DNA of 64,000 bases from Marinobacter subterrani (GCF_001045555.1 NZ_LFBU01000001.1:310001-374000); one strand, 5' to 3'; positions 49,886 to 62,117 are shown, counted from the first letter of the stretch. The notes: generated by a model not told the origin, from the letters alone. Made by a program: numbers and translations.

Positions 49886-51811
49886 ATGGCATTTAATACA
49901 GGTTTGAGTGGCCTTCGGGCGGCTTCGGTGGATCTGGACGTCACCGGTAACAACATTGCCAATGCCAGCACCGTTGGCTTCAAGGGCAGCAAGGCGCAAT
50001 TTGGCGATCTCTACGCCAGCGGCTTTCTGAGTGCGGGCACCAATCCGATCGGAGATGGTGTGCGGGTTCAGGATGTAAAGCAGTCCTTCGGCCAGGGCAA
50101 TATCAGCTTTACCGACAATGGTCTGGATATGGCCATCAGCGGTGACGGCTTCTTTATTCTCAACAACGGCGGCGAGATCCGGTACTCCCGGGCAGGGCAG
50201 TTCGGAATCGACAAGGAAGGCTACGTCACCAATAACCAGAACATGCGGGTCCAGGGCTATACCGCGGACGAGGACGGCAACCTGTCCGGTATTCGTGGTG
50301 ACCTTCAGATCGCAACCGACAACCTGGCGCCGCGCAGAACCACGAACCTGCAATCGGATCTGAACCTGGATTCGCGGGAACCGGTGCTGGAAAACCGGGT
50401 GATAAGTCTGGGCGATTATCTCGACCCCAGGAATTTTGATGGAAACTCAGTAAGCGTGACCTATCAGGATGGAACTACTAGCACCCCGGTTACCCTTTCC
50501 TCCCTTGAGGATGCTTCGGGTACGCTTATCACTGGTGTTGGCGCTAACACCGTTGCTGACGAATTAAATAATATTGACGGTTTGTCAGCGTCAGCCACAA
50601 CCAAATTAACACTAAACAGCACAGATCTCAGCACGGCAATAAGCAGCGGTAATTTTAACTTTAGCATTGCATTGAATGGATCTTCGCCGGTGGTTTTCAA
50701 CAGCGGCATTTCAAACCTGCAAGATCTGGTAGATGCTATTAACAGCGCTAACTTTCCAAGCCCCGATGTGCTTGATACCGTCAGTGCTAAGGAGGTGGGC
50801 ACCGATCTTGTGATTCGTGACAGCCGCGGCCAGACGGTGGATGTTAGCTTTTCGAGCAATGCAGTCACTGATGATCCTCCTGCCCAGCTTGGCACCATCG
50901 TCAGCCTGAGGGCAGACAGTTCCGTTCAGGATGTTACCGGCAGCACTTTTCTTGCGGGGCAGTATGACAGCGGACTGGGCAGCCCAATCATTACCAATGC
51001 CTTCAACCCGATCGATCAGCGCACCTACAACCATGCGACCTCCACCACCATTTATGACAGCCTGGGCAACTCCCACGAGCTTACGCAGTTTTTCGTAAAA
51101 GACCCCTCGCCGGGTAATGGTGTGGGTCAGAGCCAGTGGTCGGTTTATGTACAGATCGACGGTGAAATGGTTGCCAACACTGATCAACAGCCCTACACCG
51201 CAGTTTTCAATCAGGACGGTTCGCTGGAATCCATTAACGGCGATGCCAATGGTGAGATCATTGTTGCCGACTGGATCCCCAAGGACGCCAACGGCGATCC
51301 GAATGGCTCTGACGGCCCTCCTGCGGATCCTACAACCGTGGTCAGCCCGATTCCTGAGCCGCCCACGTCTTCCGCCTTCGTTATTGATCTGGCGGGCACC
51401 ACGCAATATGGCGCTGCCTTTGGCGTAAACGACCAGCAGCAGAACGGCTACACCACCGGGCGCCTTTCCGGGCTGGATGTCTCTGACCAGGGGGTTCTCT
51501 TTGCGCGATACACCAATGGCCAGTCCAAGTCTCTCGGTCAGGTAGCGCTGGCTGCGTTCAACAACACCAACGGCCTCTCACCGGTGGGCGACACCTCTTG
51601 GGTGGAAACGTTCGAATCCGGCCAGCCCATCATCGGGGCGCCAGATACTGGTACTCTGGGCGCCATCAAGGCAAGTTCACTGGAGGAATCCAATGTGGAC
51701 CTGTCGGCAGAACTGGTCAACCTGATCATTGCCCAGCGTAACTATCAGGCCAACGCCAAAACCATCGAAACGGCCGATGCGGTTACCCAGACCATCATCA
51801 ATCTCCGCTAA
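49886..51811 (+). CDS. flgE: flagellar hook protein FlgE
   Basis: The 641-residue FlgE builds the flexible hook. The conserved ends are clear: MAFNTGLSGLRAASVDLDVT with NNIANASTVGFKGSKAQFGD at the start, and EESNVDLSAELVNLIIAQRN at the end. It is much longer than the 400-residue enterobacterial hook protein; the extra length is a variable central domain at about residues 180-480. Codons in 50430-50850 are AT-richer than the neighbours (TTA leucines, AAT and ATT runs), suggesting that this surface-exposed part came from elsewhere or drifts fast. A strong hairpin follows the stop. Confidence 0.95.
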   Translation: MAFNTGLSGLRAASVDLDVTGNNIANASTVGFKGSKAQFGDLYASGFLSAGTNPIGDGVRVQDVKQSFGQGNISFTDNGLDMAISGDGFFILNNGGEIRYSRAGQFGIDKEGYVTNNQNMRVQGYTADEDGNLSGIRGDLQIATDNLAPRRTTNLQSDLNLDSREPVLENRVISLGDYLDPRNFDGNSVSVTYQDGTTSTPVTLSSLEDASGTLITGVGANTVADELNNIDGLSASATTKLTLNSTDLSTAISSGNFNFSIALNGSSPVVFNSGISNLQDLVDAINSANFPSPDVLDTVSAKEVGTDLVIRDSRGQTVDVSFSSNAVTDDPPAQLGTIVSLRADSSVQDVTGSTFLAGQYDSGLGSPIITNAFNPIDQRTYNHATSTTIYDSLGNSHELTQFFVKDPSPGNGVGQSQWSVYVQIDGEMVANTDQQPYTAVFNQDGSLESINGDANGEIIVADWIPKDANGDPNGSDGPPADPTTVVSPIPEPPTSSAFVIDLAGTTQYGAAFGVNDQQQNGYTTGRLSGLDVSDQGVLFARYTNGQSKSLGQVALAAFNNTNGLSPVGDTSWVETFESGQPIIGAPDTGTLGAIKASSLEESNVDLSAELVNLIIAQRNYQANAKTIETADAVTQTIINLR

Positions 51812-51830
51812 TTCCGCAATCTAACGAATA

Positions 51831-51846
51831 TGGCATGACTCCTGCA
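51831..51846 (+). promoter_or_regulatory. sigma-54 promoter of flgFGHIJKL
   Basis: TGGCATGACTCCTGCA has GG and GC separated by 10 bases and fits TGGCACG-N4-TTGCA at nearly all fixed positions. Transcription would start near 51857, about 31 bases before flgF. The homologous Pseudomonas operon flgFGHIJKL is also RpoN-dependent. Confidence 0.78.
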
Positions 51847-51884
51847 GGAAGACTGGAAACAGTCAAAATTCCGGCAGGAGTTTT
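51838..51884 (+). promoter_or_regulatory. hairpin over the flgF ribosome-binding site
   Basis: ACTCCTGC (51838-51845), GGAA and GACTG pair with CAGTC, TTCC and GCAGGAGT (51874-51881) around a GAAA tetraloop, followed by TTT. The right arm contains the GGAG ribosome-binding site of flgF, 7 bases before its ATG. The left arm lies in the sigma-54 promoter, upstream of the expected start site. Only read-through RNA from flgE would carry the full hairpin. Confidence 0.7.
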
Positions 51885-51887
51885 CCC

Positions 51888-52640
51888 ATGGACAAAGCCC
51901 TCTACATTGGTATGTCTGGCGCCAAGCAGCTCATGCTGGCCCAGCAGGCCCATGCCAATAACCTGGCTAACGTCAGCACCACCGGCTTCAAAAGAGACTT
52001 CGCCCAGGCCCGCAGCATGCCTGTGTTCGGTGGCCATCACCCCACGCGCGCCTACGCCATGACCGAGAGGCCCGGTACCGATCTCTCGGCCGGGGCACTG
52101 ATGGAAACCGGACGGAAGCTGGATGTCGCAGTCGAAGGCGAAGGCTGGCTGGCGATTCAGAACGAGCAGGGCGAAGAAGTGTTTACCCGCAGCGGCAGCT
52201 TGCAGGTGGATGTGAACGGCCTTGTTCGTCTGGCCGGCGGCGACCTGGTGCTGGGTAACGGCGGGCCGGTCGCGTTGCCGCCCTTCGAGAATGTCGAGAT
52301 CGGTGCCGACGGCACCATTTCGATTATTCCGGTTGGCGGTCCGCCGGATCAGTTGGTGGAAGTGGATCGCCTGAAACTGGTGAATCCGCCGGCGGATGCG
52401 CTGGAAAAAGGCCCTGATGGCAACATGCGGCGCAAACCGGACCAGGCACTTGATGGCCCCGAGCCCCCGGATGCCAATCAGCGGGTGGCCTCCGGCTTTC
52501 TGGAGAGCTCTAACGTGAACGCGGTGGAAGAGATGATCTCCAACCTGCAGCTTTCCCGGCAATACGAAATGCAGGTGAAGGTGATGACGACAGCCAACGA
52601 GAATTCCGAAGCAGCGGCACGACTGTTGCAGAACCTTTAA
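51888..52640 (+). CDS. flgF: flagellar basal-body rod protein FlgF
   Basis: FlgF (250 residues) is a proximal rod subunit. It starts MDKALYIGMSGAKQLMLAQQ with NNLANVSTTGFKRDFAQARS, and the C-terminal helix is FLESSNVNAVEEMISNLQLS. The middle carries the hook-basal-body domain (AVEGEGWLAIQNEQGEEVFT). It starts the second flagellar unit, downstream of its own sigma-54 promoter. Confidence 0.96.
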   Translation: MDKALYIGMSGAKQLMLAQQAHANNLANVSTTGFKRDFAQARSMPVFGGHHPTRAYAMTERPGTDLSAGALMETGRKLDVAVEGEGWLAIQNEQGEEVFTRSGSLQVDVNGLVRLAGGDLVLGNGGPVALPPFENVEIGADGTISIIPVGGPPDQLVEVDRLKLVNPPADALEKGPDGNMRRKPDQALDGPEPPDANQRVASGFLESSNVNAVEEMISNLQLSRQYEMQVKVMTTANENSEAAARLLQNL

Positions 52641-52722
52641 GTAACCACTGAACACAATGGCCTGGCGGGCCTGAAGCGGCAAAAAATGGCCGCCTGATGG
52701 CCACCGGCAAGGAGTAAGCACC

Positions 52723-53511
52723 ATGCATCCAGCACTTTGGGTCAGCAAAACCGGGTTGAGCGCGATGGACACCAACATGTCCACCATTTCCAACAACCTG
52801 GCCAACGTTAATACCACCGGTTTCAAGCGGGACCGCGCGGTATTCCAGGACCTTCTCTACCAGGTCAAACGGCAACCCGGCGGCCTTTCCACCCAGAATT
52901 CGGAGCTGCCTTCCGGTCTCCAGTTGGGCACCGGTGTCCGGGTGGTGGGTACTGCCAAACAGTTCACCCAGGGCAATCTTCAGATTACTGAACAACCACT
53001 GGATATGGCGGTCAACGGCCGCGGATTCTTCCAGGTTCAACTGCCCGATGGCCAGATTGCCTATACCCGGGACGGCCAGTTCCAGCTGAATGCCGACGGC
53101 GACGTTGTGAACCCTGAGGGCTACCCACTGGAGCCGGCCATTAATGTCCCCGAGAACGCAACGAACATCACCATTGGTAAAGACGGAACGGTAACCGCGG
53201 TGACCGATGATCAGGCAGCACCGGTTAACCTTGGCCAGATTACGCTGGCGGATTTCGTAAATCCCCAGGGCTTGCAGGCCATTGGTAACAACCTGTTCAA
53301 GGCGACAAATGCCAGCGGCGATCCTGCCCAGGGTGAAGCCGGGCTGGCCGGGCTGGGCAGCATAGAGCAGGGTGCTGTGGAGGCGTCCAACGTGGAAGTG
53401 GTAGAAGAGCTGGTGAACATGATTACCACCCAGCGTGCCTACGAAATGAATTCCAAGGTGGTCTCGGCCACCGATCAGATGTTGCAGTTTATTACCAACA
53501 ACATTGGCTAA
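52723..53511 (+). CDS. flgG: flagellar distal rod protein FlgG
   Basis: FlgG (262 residues) forms the distal rod. MHPALWVSKTGLSAMDTNMS and NNLANVNTTGFKRDRAVFQD are the standard start, followed by LYQVKRQPGG, the FlgG-specific insertion that straightens the rod. The end EASNVEVVEELVNMITTQRA is typical. It follows flgF by 82 bases. Confidence 0.97.
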   Translation: MHPALWVSKTGLSAMDTNMSTISNNLANVNTTGFKRDRAVFQDLLYQVKRQPGGLSTQNSELPSGLQLGTGVRVVGTAKQFTQGNLQITEQPLDMAVNGRGFFQVQLPDGQIAYTRDGQFQLNADGDVVNPEGYPLEPAINVPENATNITIGKDGTVTAVTDDQAAPVNLGQITLADFVNPQGLQAIGNNLFKATNASGDPAQGEAGLAGLGSIEQGAVEASNVEVVEELVNMITTQRAYEMNSKVVSATDQMLQFITNNIG

Positions 53512-53530
53512 GATCGCCAGAGGTGATGCC

Positions 53531-54232
53531 ATGAACCTGACTGATTCCGGCCGGACAATGCCGGGCGCCAGCGCTCTGGTGATGGTTGTCGTATTGATGG
53601 TGCTGCAAGGCTGCACTGCCATGAGCCGGCCCAGGGCAATTCCGGACGATCCCGATTATGCGCCGGTGCGGCCCCAGGCCATGATGCAGCGGGATGTCGA
53701 CTCCGGCTCCATCTACCAGCCTTCCCGGAATTTCAATTTTTACGGCGACACGACTGCGCTGAATGTGGGTGACGTGCTGACGGTAACCCTTCGCGAATCC
53801 ACCCGGGCGAGCAAGAACGCGGAAACCAGCATCACCAAGGACAACGAGATCTCGCTCCCCGAGCCAACGATTCTTGGCCACAGCAATATTGGTATTGCCA
53901 CGGATCTCAGCCAGAAGCGCGACTTCCAGGGGCAGGCCGAGGCTGACCAGAGCAACAGCCTTGCCGGCAGCATTACCGTTACGGTTACGGAAGTATTGCC
54001 TAATGGTGTTCTGCGTATTCGCGGCGAGAAATGGCTGTCGCTGACCAACGGTGCCGAGTATGTCCGTGTGACAGGGTTGGTGCGCCCGGAAGATATTCAG
54101 CCGGACAACACCGTGGCCTCTACCCGTATCGCGGACGCCCGGTTCGCATATGGTGGCACCGGTGATTTTGACCAGGCTAACCAGATGGGCTGGCTGGCCC
54201 GCTTCTTCAACAGTGAATGGTGGCCACTATGA
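53531..54232 (+). CDS. flgH: flagellar L-ring lipoprotein FlgH
   Basis: FlgH (233 residues) forms the outer-membrane L ring around the rod. The lipoprotein signal ends VLMVLQGC with Cys28. The core block [20 protein letters not shown] and the later [17 protein letters not shown] are conserved. ATG 53531 with AGAGGTG upstream is the best start. Its TGA overlaps the flgI start codon by four bases. Confidence 0.95.
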   Translation: MNLTDSGRTMPGASALVMVVVLMVLQGCTAMSRPRAIPDDPDYAPVRPQAMMQRDVDSGSIYQPSRNFNFYGDTTALNVGDVLTVTLRESTRASKNAETSITKDNEISLPEPTILGHSNIGIATDLSQKRDFQGQAEADQSNSLAGSITVTVTEVLPNGVLRIRGEKWLSLTNGAEYVRVTGLVRPEDIQPDNTVASTRIADARFAYGGTGDFDQANQMGWLARFFNSEWWPL

Positions 54233-55326
54233 GCATTCGACGGTTCTCTGCCTGGGTACTGGTGCTGACCCTGTTCGCCGCGCCGGTGATGGCAGATCGC
54301 CTGAAGGATCTGGCACGGATTAAAGGCGTGCGGGAAAACCAACTGGTGGGTTACGGGCTGGTGGTTGGTCTGGACGGAACCGGAGACAAGGCGCCGTTCA
54401 CCAATCAGACCTTCCGGAACATGATGAGCCAGTTCGGCGTCACTCTGCCTGAAGGCGTTAATCCGAATCTCGCCAATGTTGCCGCGGTAACCGTAACGGC
54501 CACGCTTCCGCCCTTTGCCAAGGCCGGGCAGGAAATTGATGTCACCGTTTCTTCTATCGGCAATGCCGACAGCCTTCGCGGCGGGATGTTGCTGATGACG
54601 CCACTGAAAGGAGCCGACGCCAGGGTCTATGCGATGGCGCAGGGCAGCCTTGTGGTGGGTGGATTCGGCGCCCAGGGTAAGGATGGCTCCCGAATTACAG
54701 TGAACATTCCCAGTGTCGGACGAATTGCCAACGGTGCCACGATCGAGCGTGAGATAACCTCGCCCTTCAGCCAGGGAGACACCATAACCTTTAACCTTCT
54801 GCGCCCGGATTTCACCACCGCTCGCCGGGTGGTAGAGGCGGTGAATGGAACCCTGGGCCCCGATATGGCCTATGCCCACGATGCAACGTCGATCTCCGTT
54901 CGTGCACCCAGGGATCCCTCCCAGCGGGTCAGTTTTCTGTCGATTCTCGAGAATATCGAAGTCGATCCCGCCGAGGCCTCGGCAAAAGTGGTTATCAACA
55001 GCCGAACCGGCACCATTGTAGTTGGGCAGAATGTTCGGGTCAGCCCGGCAGCCGTCACCCACGGCAACCTGACAGTGACTATTCAGGAGAACCCCGAGGT
55101 AAAGCAGCCGAATCCATTTGCTGAGGGGCAGACCGCCGTTGAACCGGATTCCCAGATTGCGGTAACGCAAGAGCCGGCCCGCATGTTCAAGTTTGGCCCG
55201 GCTGTCACCCTGAACGAGATTGTCCAGGCGGTGAACCAGGTTGGTGCCGCTCCGGGGGATGTCATGGCAGTGCTTGAGGCACTTAAGCAGGCCGGGGCAC
55301 TGCGTGCCGAGCTGATTGTGATCTAG
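54229..55326 (+). CDS. flgI: flagellar P-ring protein FlgI
   Basis: FlgI (365 residues) forms the periplasmic P ring. It has a Sec signal peptide (ending APVMA), then [20 protein letters not shown] and [20 protein letters not shown], the family's most conserved segment. The end [15 protein letters not shown] is standard. Start and flgH stop overlap, so translation is coupled. Confidence 0.96.
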   Translation: MSIRRFSAWVLVLTLFAAPVMADRLKDLARIKGVRENQLVGYGLVVGLDGTGDKAPFTNQTFRNMMSQFGVTLPEGVNPNLANVAAVTVTATLPPFAKAGQEIDVTVSSIGNADSLRGGMLLMTPLKGADARVYAMAQGSLVVGGFGAQGKDGSRITVNIPSVGRIANGATIEREITSPFSQGDTITFNLLRPDFTTARRVVEAVNGTLGPDMAYAHDATSISVRAPRDPSQRVSFLSILENIEVDPAEASAKVVINSRTGTIVVGQNVRVSPAAVTHGNLTVTIQENPEVKQPNPFAEGQTAVEPDSQIAVTQEPARMFKFGPAVTLNEIVQAVNQVGAAPGDVMAVLEALKQAGALRAELIVI

Positions 55327-55331
55327 GTGGA

Positions 55332-56321
55332 ATGATGCAGGACTATTCGCTTCAGCAGTCGCGGGTTTACACCGATCTGAACGGTCTGAACGCTCTGAAA
55401 GTGCAGGCCCGTACCGACAAGAAGGCGGCGTTGGAAGAAGTTGCCCGCCAGTTCGAGAGCCTGTTCCTGTCTGAGATGCTGAAGTCCATGCGCAAGGCTG
55501 GCGATGTCTTTTCCGAAGGAAATTATCTCAAGAGCAATCAGTCCGATTTTTATCAGGACATGTTCGACAATCAGATGAGTTTGACCATGGCCGGCGGACA
55601 GGGTGCTGGCCTCGCCGAGGCCCTGGTCCGCCAGCTGAGTAAACAGATCCCCGGTATGGACAGCGAGGGCGGTAAGCTCGCGGATCACAAGGTAACCCTT
55701 GCCGATTACGACCGGAGTTTACCGGCCCTTTCGCCCCAGTTGCCAGAGCGGGTAAAGCAGGTGAAATCGGTGGCGGAGCAGTCTGCACGAGCTCCGGTAC
55801 AAAGCGAACCGGAATTGCCGGAGCAGTTCGAATCGCCGGAACATTTCGTGAGAGCGTTGCTGCCGGTCGCCCAGCGGATCAGCCAGGATACCGGCATTGA
55901 CCCGAAACTGATGGTTGCCCAGGCGGCCCTGGAAACCGGCTGGGGCCGGCACATGATCAAGGGTGATGACGGTAAGCCCAGCTTCAACCTGTTTGGCATC
56001 AAGGCCGACAGCCGATGGGAAGGCAATGCCGTAACCATCACGACAACGGAATTCCGTGAAGGGGTGCCCATGAAAGAGCAGGCGGATTTTCGAGCCTATC
56101 CGGACTATGAATCGAGTTTCCGGGATTATGTGTCCTTCCTGGAATCCAACCCACGATACCGTAAGGTTCTGTCAGCTGCGGATCAGCCGGACGTGTTTGC
56201 TGACAGACTGCAGGAAGCCGGTTATGCAACTGATCCGGAATACGGCTCCAAGATCCGCAGTATCATGAACCGCGACTCGCTGATGACGCTGTCCATGGGC
56301 AGTGACGGGATGAAGGAGTAA
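55332..56321 (+). CDS. flgJ: flagellar rod-assembly protein/peptidoglycan hydrolase FlgJ
   Basis: This 329-residue FlgJ has two domains. The N-terminal rod-cap domain (about residues 1-100) has EEVARQFESLFLSEMLKSMR and FYQDMFDNQMSLTMAGGQG. The C-terminal glucosaminidase domain (about 160-320) has LMVAQAALETGWGRHMIKGD with the catalytic glutamate and FNLFGIKADSRWEG. It opens the peptidoglycan so the rod can pass. There are two in-frame ATGs at 55332 and 55335; either would be served by AGGTGG. The linker between domains is Glu/Pro-rich. Confidence 0.95.
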   Translation: MMQDYSLQQSRVYTDLNGLNALKVQARTDKKAALEEVARQFESLFLSEMLKSMRKAGDVFSEGNYLKSNQSDFYQDMFDNQMSLTMAGGQGAGLAEALVRQLSKQIPGMDSEGGKLADHKVTLADYDRSLPALSPQLPERVKQVKSVAEQSARAPVQSEPELPEQFESPEHFVRALLPVAQRISQDTGIDPKLMVAQAALETGWGRHMIKGDDGKPSFNLFGIKADSRWEGNAVTITTTEFREGVPMKEQADFRAYPDYESSFRDYVSFLESNPRYRKVLSAADQPDVFADRLQEAGYATDPEYGSKIRSIMNRDSLMTLSMGSDGMKE

Positions 56322-56326
56322 ACGTT

Positions 56327-58423
56327 ATGGCAGGACTGATAGGCGTTGGCCTGACCGGTATCCTGAGTCATCAGGCGGCACTGAACACCACCGGCAATAA
56401 CATTACCAATGCCAATACTCCGGGCTACAGCCGCCAGGAAGTTGTATTCGACACCCAGGAAGGCCAGCGAACAGGCGCGGGGACTATCGGCAGTGGTGTG
56501 CGGGTTACCGACGTACGCCGTTTGGCAAATGAGTACCTGGTTCAGCAGGTGCGTGAGGATTCGTCCCTCAATGGTGAGCAGACGGCCCTGAATTCCGAGC
56601 TTAGCCGGCTGGATAACCTGCTTGGCGGTGAAGCAACCGGGCTGAGCAATTCGCTGAATAATTTCTTCGCAAGCCTGCAGAATGCGGCGGAAGATCCCAC
56701 ATCGCTGCCGCAACGGCAGTTGGTGTTAAGCGAGGCCAACCAGGTCGTCAGCCGGTTCCGGGCCCTGAGTGAGGAACTGATTCAGCAGCGTGAATCGGTC
56801 AAAACCCAGATGCAGCAGGGTGCGGCCGATGCCAATGCGTTGCTGGCCAGTATTGCCGATCTCAACCTTGCCATCTCGGAGTCTCCGGGCCTGGCCCAGG
56901 GCAGGATGCCCAACGAGTTGATTGACCAGCGGGACGAGAAACTCCGTCAGTTGTCGGAACTGGTCAGCATCAAGATCAGCGAAACGGAAGGCAGCCAGGT
57001 TAACGTGTCGCTCAATAACGGGCTTGCCCTGGTGGTCGGCAGCAATGCGGCCCGCTTTGGCACCCGCGAAAACGCCGCGGATCCGGCGCGCCTGGAGTTC
57101 ACGCTTACGGCCGGCGGGCGGACCCTGACGGTGGACAGCCAGATTACCGGCGGCAAGCTGGGCGGCTTGCGCCGATTTGAACAGGAAGGCCTCACCCCTG
57201 CAATTGATGATCTGGGCCGGGTGGCGGTGGCACTGTCGGCCACCGTTAACCATCAGCATGAAATCGGTATGGATCTGGAAGGGGATCTGGGCGGCCTGTT
57301 TTTCACGGATATCAACAGCCAGGCGGCCCAGCGTGGCCGGGTGATCATCAATGAGAATAATCAGGCACCCCAGGATACCAGGCTGGCCGTCGAGATTACC
57401 GATGCCTCTCTGCTCGAAGGCGGTAGCTGGACACTTCAGTTTGCCGACAATGGCAATTACCAGTTGATTGATGAGGCCACCGGCGATGTGGTGAATCAGG
57501 GGCGCCTGCCGGCCACGCCGCTGGCGGAAATCTCAATGCCCGGGTTCAACATCCGTTTTGAGGGTGGCAGCATCAGCCCCGGAGACAAGTTCCTGATCCA
57601 GCCTACCCGCAATGCGGCCTCCAGTATCGGCCTGGAAGTCCGCCGGGAAGAGGACCTTGCGCTGGCCAGCCCGATCAAGGCATTAACCGGGAGCTTCCAG
57701 GACACCGACGGCAATCCGGCAACACCCGACGTACTGGTGGATGCCAATAAGGGCACCGGCATTATTGATCAGGGCACCATGCTGAATGTGAAGAATCCGG
57801 TCACCAATGCGCTGTTGCCGGGCTTCACCCAGAATCAGACGCTCGCCAATGGCCCTTTGCAGATCGTTTTTGAAGACGACGGTGCGGGCGGCGTTACCTT
57901 CAGTGTGTTTGATGTCAACAATCCACCGGGGGTTGCCGGAAGTGTGCCGCTGATCGCCAACAAGCCTTTTACTGACGGTGTCACCAACACGGTGTTCAGC
58001 GAATCGCCGGGAGATGGTGCTGCCTATCAGGGTTACCAGTTCCGGATTTCCGGTCAGCCCGAACCCGGCGACCGATTTACGGTCAGCTTCAATAACGGCG
58101 GTGTCTCTGATAACCGGAATGCCGAGCTTCTGGCCGCACTGGGTACCGCCAACACCATGAACGGGGGTAGCCAGAGTTTTGCCGAGGGCTATGCCGGAAT
58201 CGTTGAGGATGTTGGTGTTAAGACCCGGCAGAGCCAGCTTGATCTGGATGCGAGCGAGACGTTGCTTTCGCAATCGGAAAACCAGCGACAAGCAGTATCC
58301 GGGGTAAATCTGGACGAGGAAGCCGGCCGATTGATCCAGTACCAGGCGGCCTACAACGCGTCTGCGCAGGTGATTTCCGTGGCCCAGGATCTGTTCAACA
58401 CACTGCTGCAGAGCTTCCGTTAA
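56327..58423 (+). CDS. flgK: flagellar hook-associated protein FlgK
   Basis: FlgK (698 residues) is the first hook-filament junction protein. The N-terminus GLIGVGLTGILSHQAALNTT with NNITNANTPGYSRQEVVFDT and the C-terminus SGVNLDEEAGRLIQYQAAYN are diagnostic. It is longer than the enterobacterial protein (about 550), with an enlarged central region. It starts 5 bases after flgJ. Confidence 0.95.
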   Translation: MAGLIGVGLTGILSHQAALNTTGNNITNANTPGYSRQEVVFDTQEGQRTGAGTIGSGVRVTDVRRLANEYLVQQVREDSSLNGEQTALNSELSRLDNLLGGEATGLSNSLNNFFASLQNAAEDPTSLPQRQLVLSEANQVVSRFRALSEELIQQRESVKTQMQQGAADANALLASIADLNLAISESPGLAQGRMPNELIDQRDEKLRQLSELVSIKISETEGSQVNVSLNNGLALVVGSNAARFGTRENAADPARLEFTLTAGGRTLTVDSQITGGKLGGLRRFEQEGLTPAIDDLGRVAVALSATVNHQHEIGMDLEGDLGGLFFTDINSQAAQRGRVIINENNQAPQDTRLAVEITDASLLEGGSWTLQFADNGNYQLIDEATGDVVNQGRLPATPLAEISMPGFNIRFEGGSISPGDKFLIQPTRNAASSIGLEVRREEDLALASPIKALTGSFQDTDGNPATPDVLVDANKGTGIIDQGTMLNVKNPVTNALLPGFTQNQTLANGPLQIVFEDDGAGGVTFSVFDVNNPPGVAGSVPLIANKPFTDGVTNTVFSESPGDGAAYQGYQFRISGQPEPGDRFTVSFNNGGVSDNRNAELLAALGTANTMNGGSQSFAEGYAGIVEDVGVKTRQSQLDLDASETLLSQSENQRQAVSGVNLDEEAGRLIQYQAAYNASAQVISVAQDLFNTLLQSFR

Positions 58424-58453
58424 CAGGTCGCCTTGTGCGAGAGGTAATGCCCC

Positions 58454-59674
58454 ATGATCAGAATTTCATCACAGCAGGTGTTTACTGGCGGCATCAACCG
58501 CTTGCAGGAGCTGAACGCCAGTCTGAACAATACCCAGGAGCAGATTTCCACGGGTAAGAAAGTCAACAGGCCATCGGACGATCCGGTGGCGGCTGCCCGC
58601 ATTCTCAAGCTTGATCAGGAGGTAAAGCGCATCGAGACCTACCAGCGCAATGTCTCACTTGCAGATAATCGCCTGCAACAGGAGGAGAATGCGTTGGCGG
58701 GTTCGGTCGATATCCTGCAGCGAATCCGGGAGCTGACGGTGCAGGCCGGGAATGGGTCGCTGTCAGCCAATGACCGCCAGTCGATCTCGGCGGAACTGCA
58801 GCAGCGGGTCGATCAGTTGGCTGATCTCACTAACACCCGGGATGCCTCCGGTGAGTATATATTCAGCGGCTTCCAGGGGGATCAGCCCGCGTTCGTCCAG
58901 GCGGCGGACGGAAGCTGGAATTATAACGGCGACGAGGGGCAACGGGTTCTGGAAATCGATGACGGTGTCACCGTTCCCATCAGTGACCATGGCAAGGGCA
59001 TCTTCGTCAACGTTCCTGCGGCCATTTCCGTTAAGGCAACTACCGGCACCGATGGCTATATTTCCGGCCTGGAACTGGGCAACGAACAGGCTCTGCGGGA
59101 TGCCTTTGTTGGCGCTGTACCGGACGACCTGACCGTTGTGGTCGACGCCGGTGGCACCGTTACCGTCGAGAACCGCAACGTAACACCAGTACAGACGCTG
59201 ACGACCTCCCCGGCGACGGTCCAGGCCGGAGAGGAATTCGAGGTTGCCGGTATTCGCATGACCGTAAGCCAGGGCGCCTCAGCCGGGAACTTCACCCTCG
59301 GCATCAACGACAGACAGTCGGTTTTCGGCACCATCGACAAGCTGATTGCCGGGCTTGAAGGCATCGATAAAACAACCCCGGAAGGCCAGGCGAGTTATGA
59401 TGCGCTGATCGCCGAATCATTGATCAACCTGGATAATGCCCAGGAAAGCATCATTCTCAAGCAGACCGAGCTCGGCGGGCGGATGAATGCGGTGGAGTCC
59501 ACCGAAGCGTTCCTGGAAGACTCTGCACTGTATACCAAGGAGATCCGGTCTGAACTGGAAGACGTGGATTATGCAGAGGCGGTCAGCAATCTCAGCTTCC
59601 AGAGCTTTGTGCTGCAGGCAGCCCAGCAGTCGTTCGCGCAGGTTTCACAATTGTCTCTGTTTGATCAGTTGTAA
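58454..59674 (+). CDS. flgL: flagellar hook-associated protein FlgL
   Basis: FlgL (406 residues) is the second hook-filament junction protein. It starts MIRISSQQVFTGGINRLQEL with QISTGKKVNRPSDDPVAAAR, the flagellin-like N-terminal helix, and ends ALYTKEIRSELEDVDYAEAV with FVLQAAQQSFAQVSQLSLFD. The central domain is variable. It closes the second flagellar unit; the tRNA-Leu promoter follows. Confidence 0.95.
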   Translation: MIRISSQQVFTGGINRLQELNASLNNTQEQISTGKKVNRPSDDPVAAARILKLDQEVKRIETYQRNVSLADNRLQQEENALAGSVDILQRIRELTVQAGNGSLSANDRQSISAELQQRVDQLADLTNTRDASGEYIFSGFQGDQPAFVQAADGSWNYNGDEGQRVLEIDDGVTVPISDHGKGIFVNVPAAISVKATTGTDGYISGLELGNEQALRDAFVGAVPDDLTVVVDAGGTVTVENRNVTPVQTLTTSPATVQAGEEFEVAGIRMTVSQGASAGNFTLGINDRQSVFGTIDKLIAGLEGIDKTTPEGQASYDALIAESLINLDNAQESIILKQTELGGRMNAVESTEAFLEDSALYTKEIRSELEDVDYAEAVSNLSFQSFVLQAAQQSFAQVSQLSLFDQL

Positions 59675-59711
59675 ATATCGGAAATCGCGGGCCGATCTGG
59701 CCGCTGGCTTA

Positions 59712-59739
59712 TTGCTTTCGCGATTAAGCTCAGTATAAT
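59712..59739 (+). promoter_or_regulatory. sigma-70 promoter of tRNA-Leu
   Basis: TTGCTT (59712-59717) and TATAAT (59734-59739) are separated by 16 bases. The -10 is a perfect consensus. The expected start is about 11 bases before the tRNA. Confidence 0.8.
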
Positions 59740-59756
59740 TCCCCACACTCTCCGAT

Positions 59757-59843
59757 GGCGGCGTGGTGAAATTGGTAGACACGACGGATTCAAAATCCGT
59801 TGGGGTAAAACCCGTGGCGGTTCGAGTCCGCCCGCCGCTACCA
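59757..59843 (+). tRNA. tRNA-Leu (anticodon CAA)
   Basis: The 87-base gene folds as a class II tRNA. The acceptor stem GGCGGCG pairs with CGCCGCT (one G-T wobble) followed by ACCA, so CCA is encoded. The anticodon stem ACGGA/TCCGT holds the loop TTCAAAA with anticodon CAA. The T arm is GGCGGTTCGAGTCCGCC, and the long variable arm is typical of leucine tRNAs. It reads UUG codons. Confidence 0.95.
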
Positions 59844-59877
59844 TCCTCTTTATTCGGCACCGTTAACTGTCCATTCC

Positions 59878-62117
<2,240 letters not shown>

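Noticed and set aside
51798..53622. Long minus-strand frames opposite flgF and flgG
   Set aside because: They are antisense shadows of flagellar genes, lack ribosome-binding sites and read as low-complexity His/Arg-rich protein.
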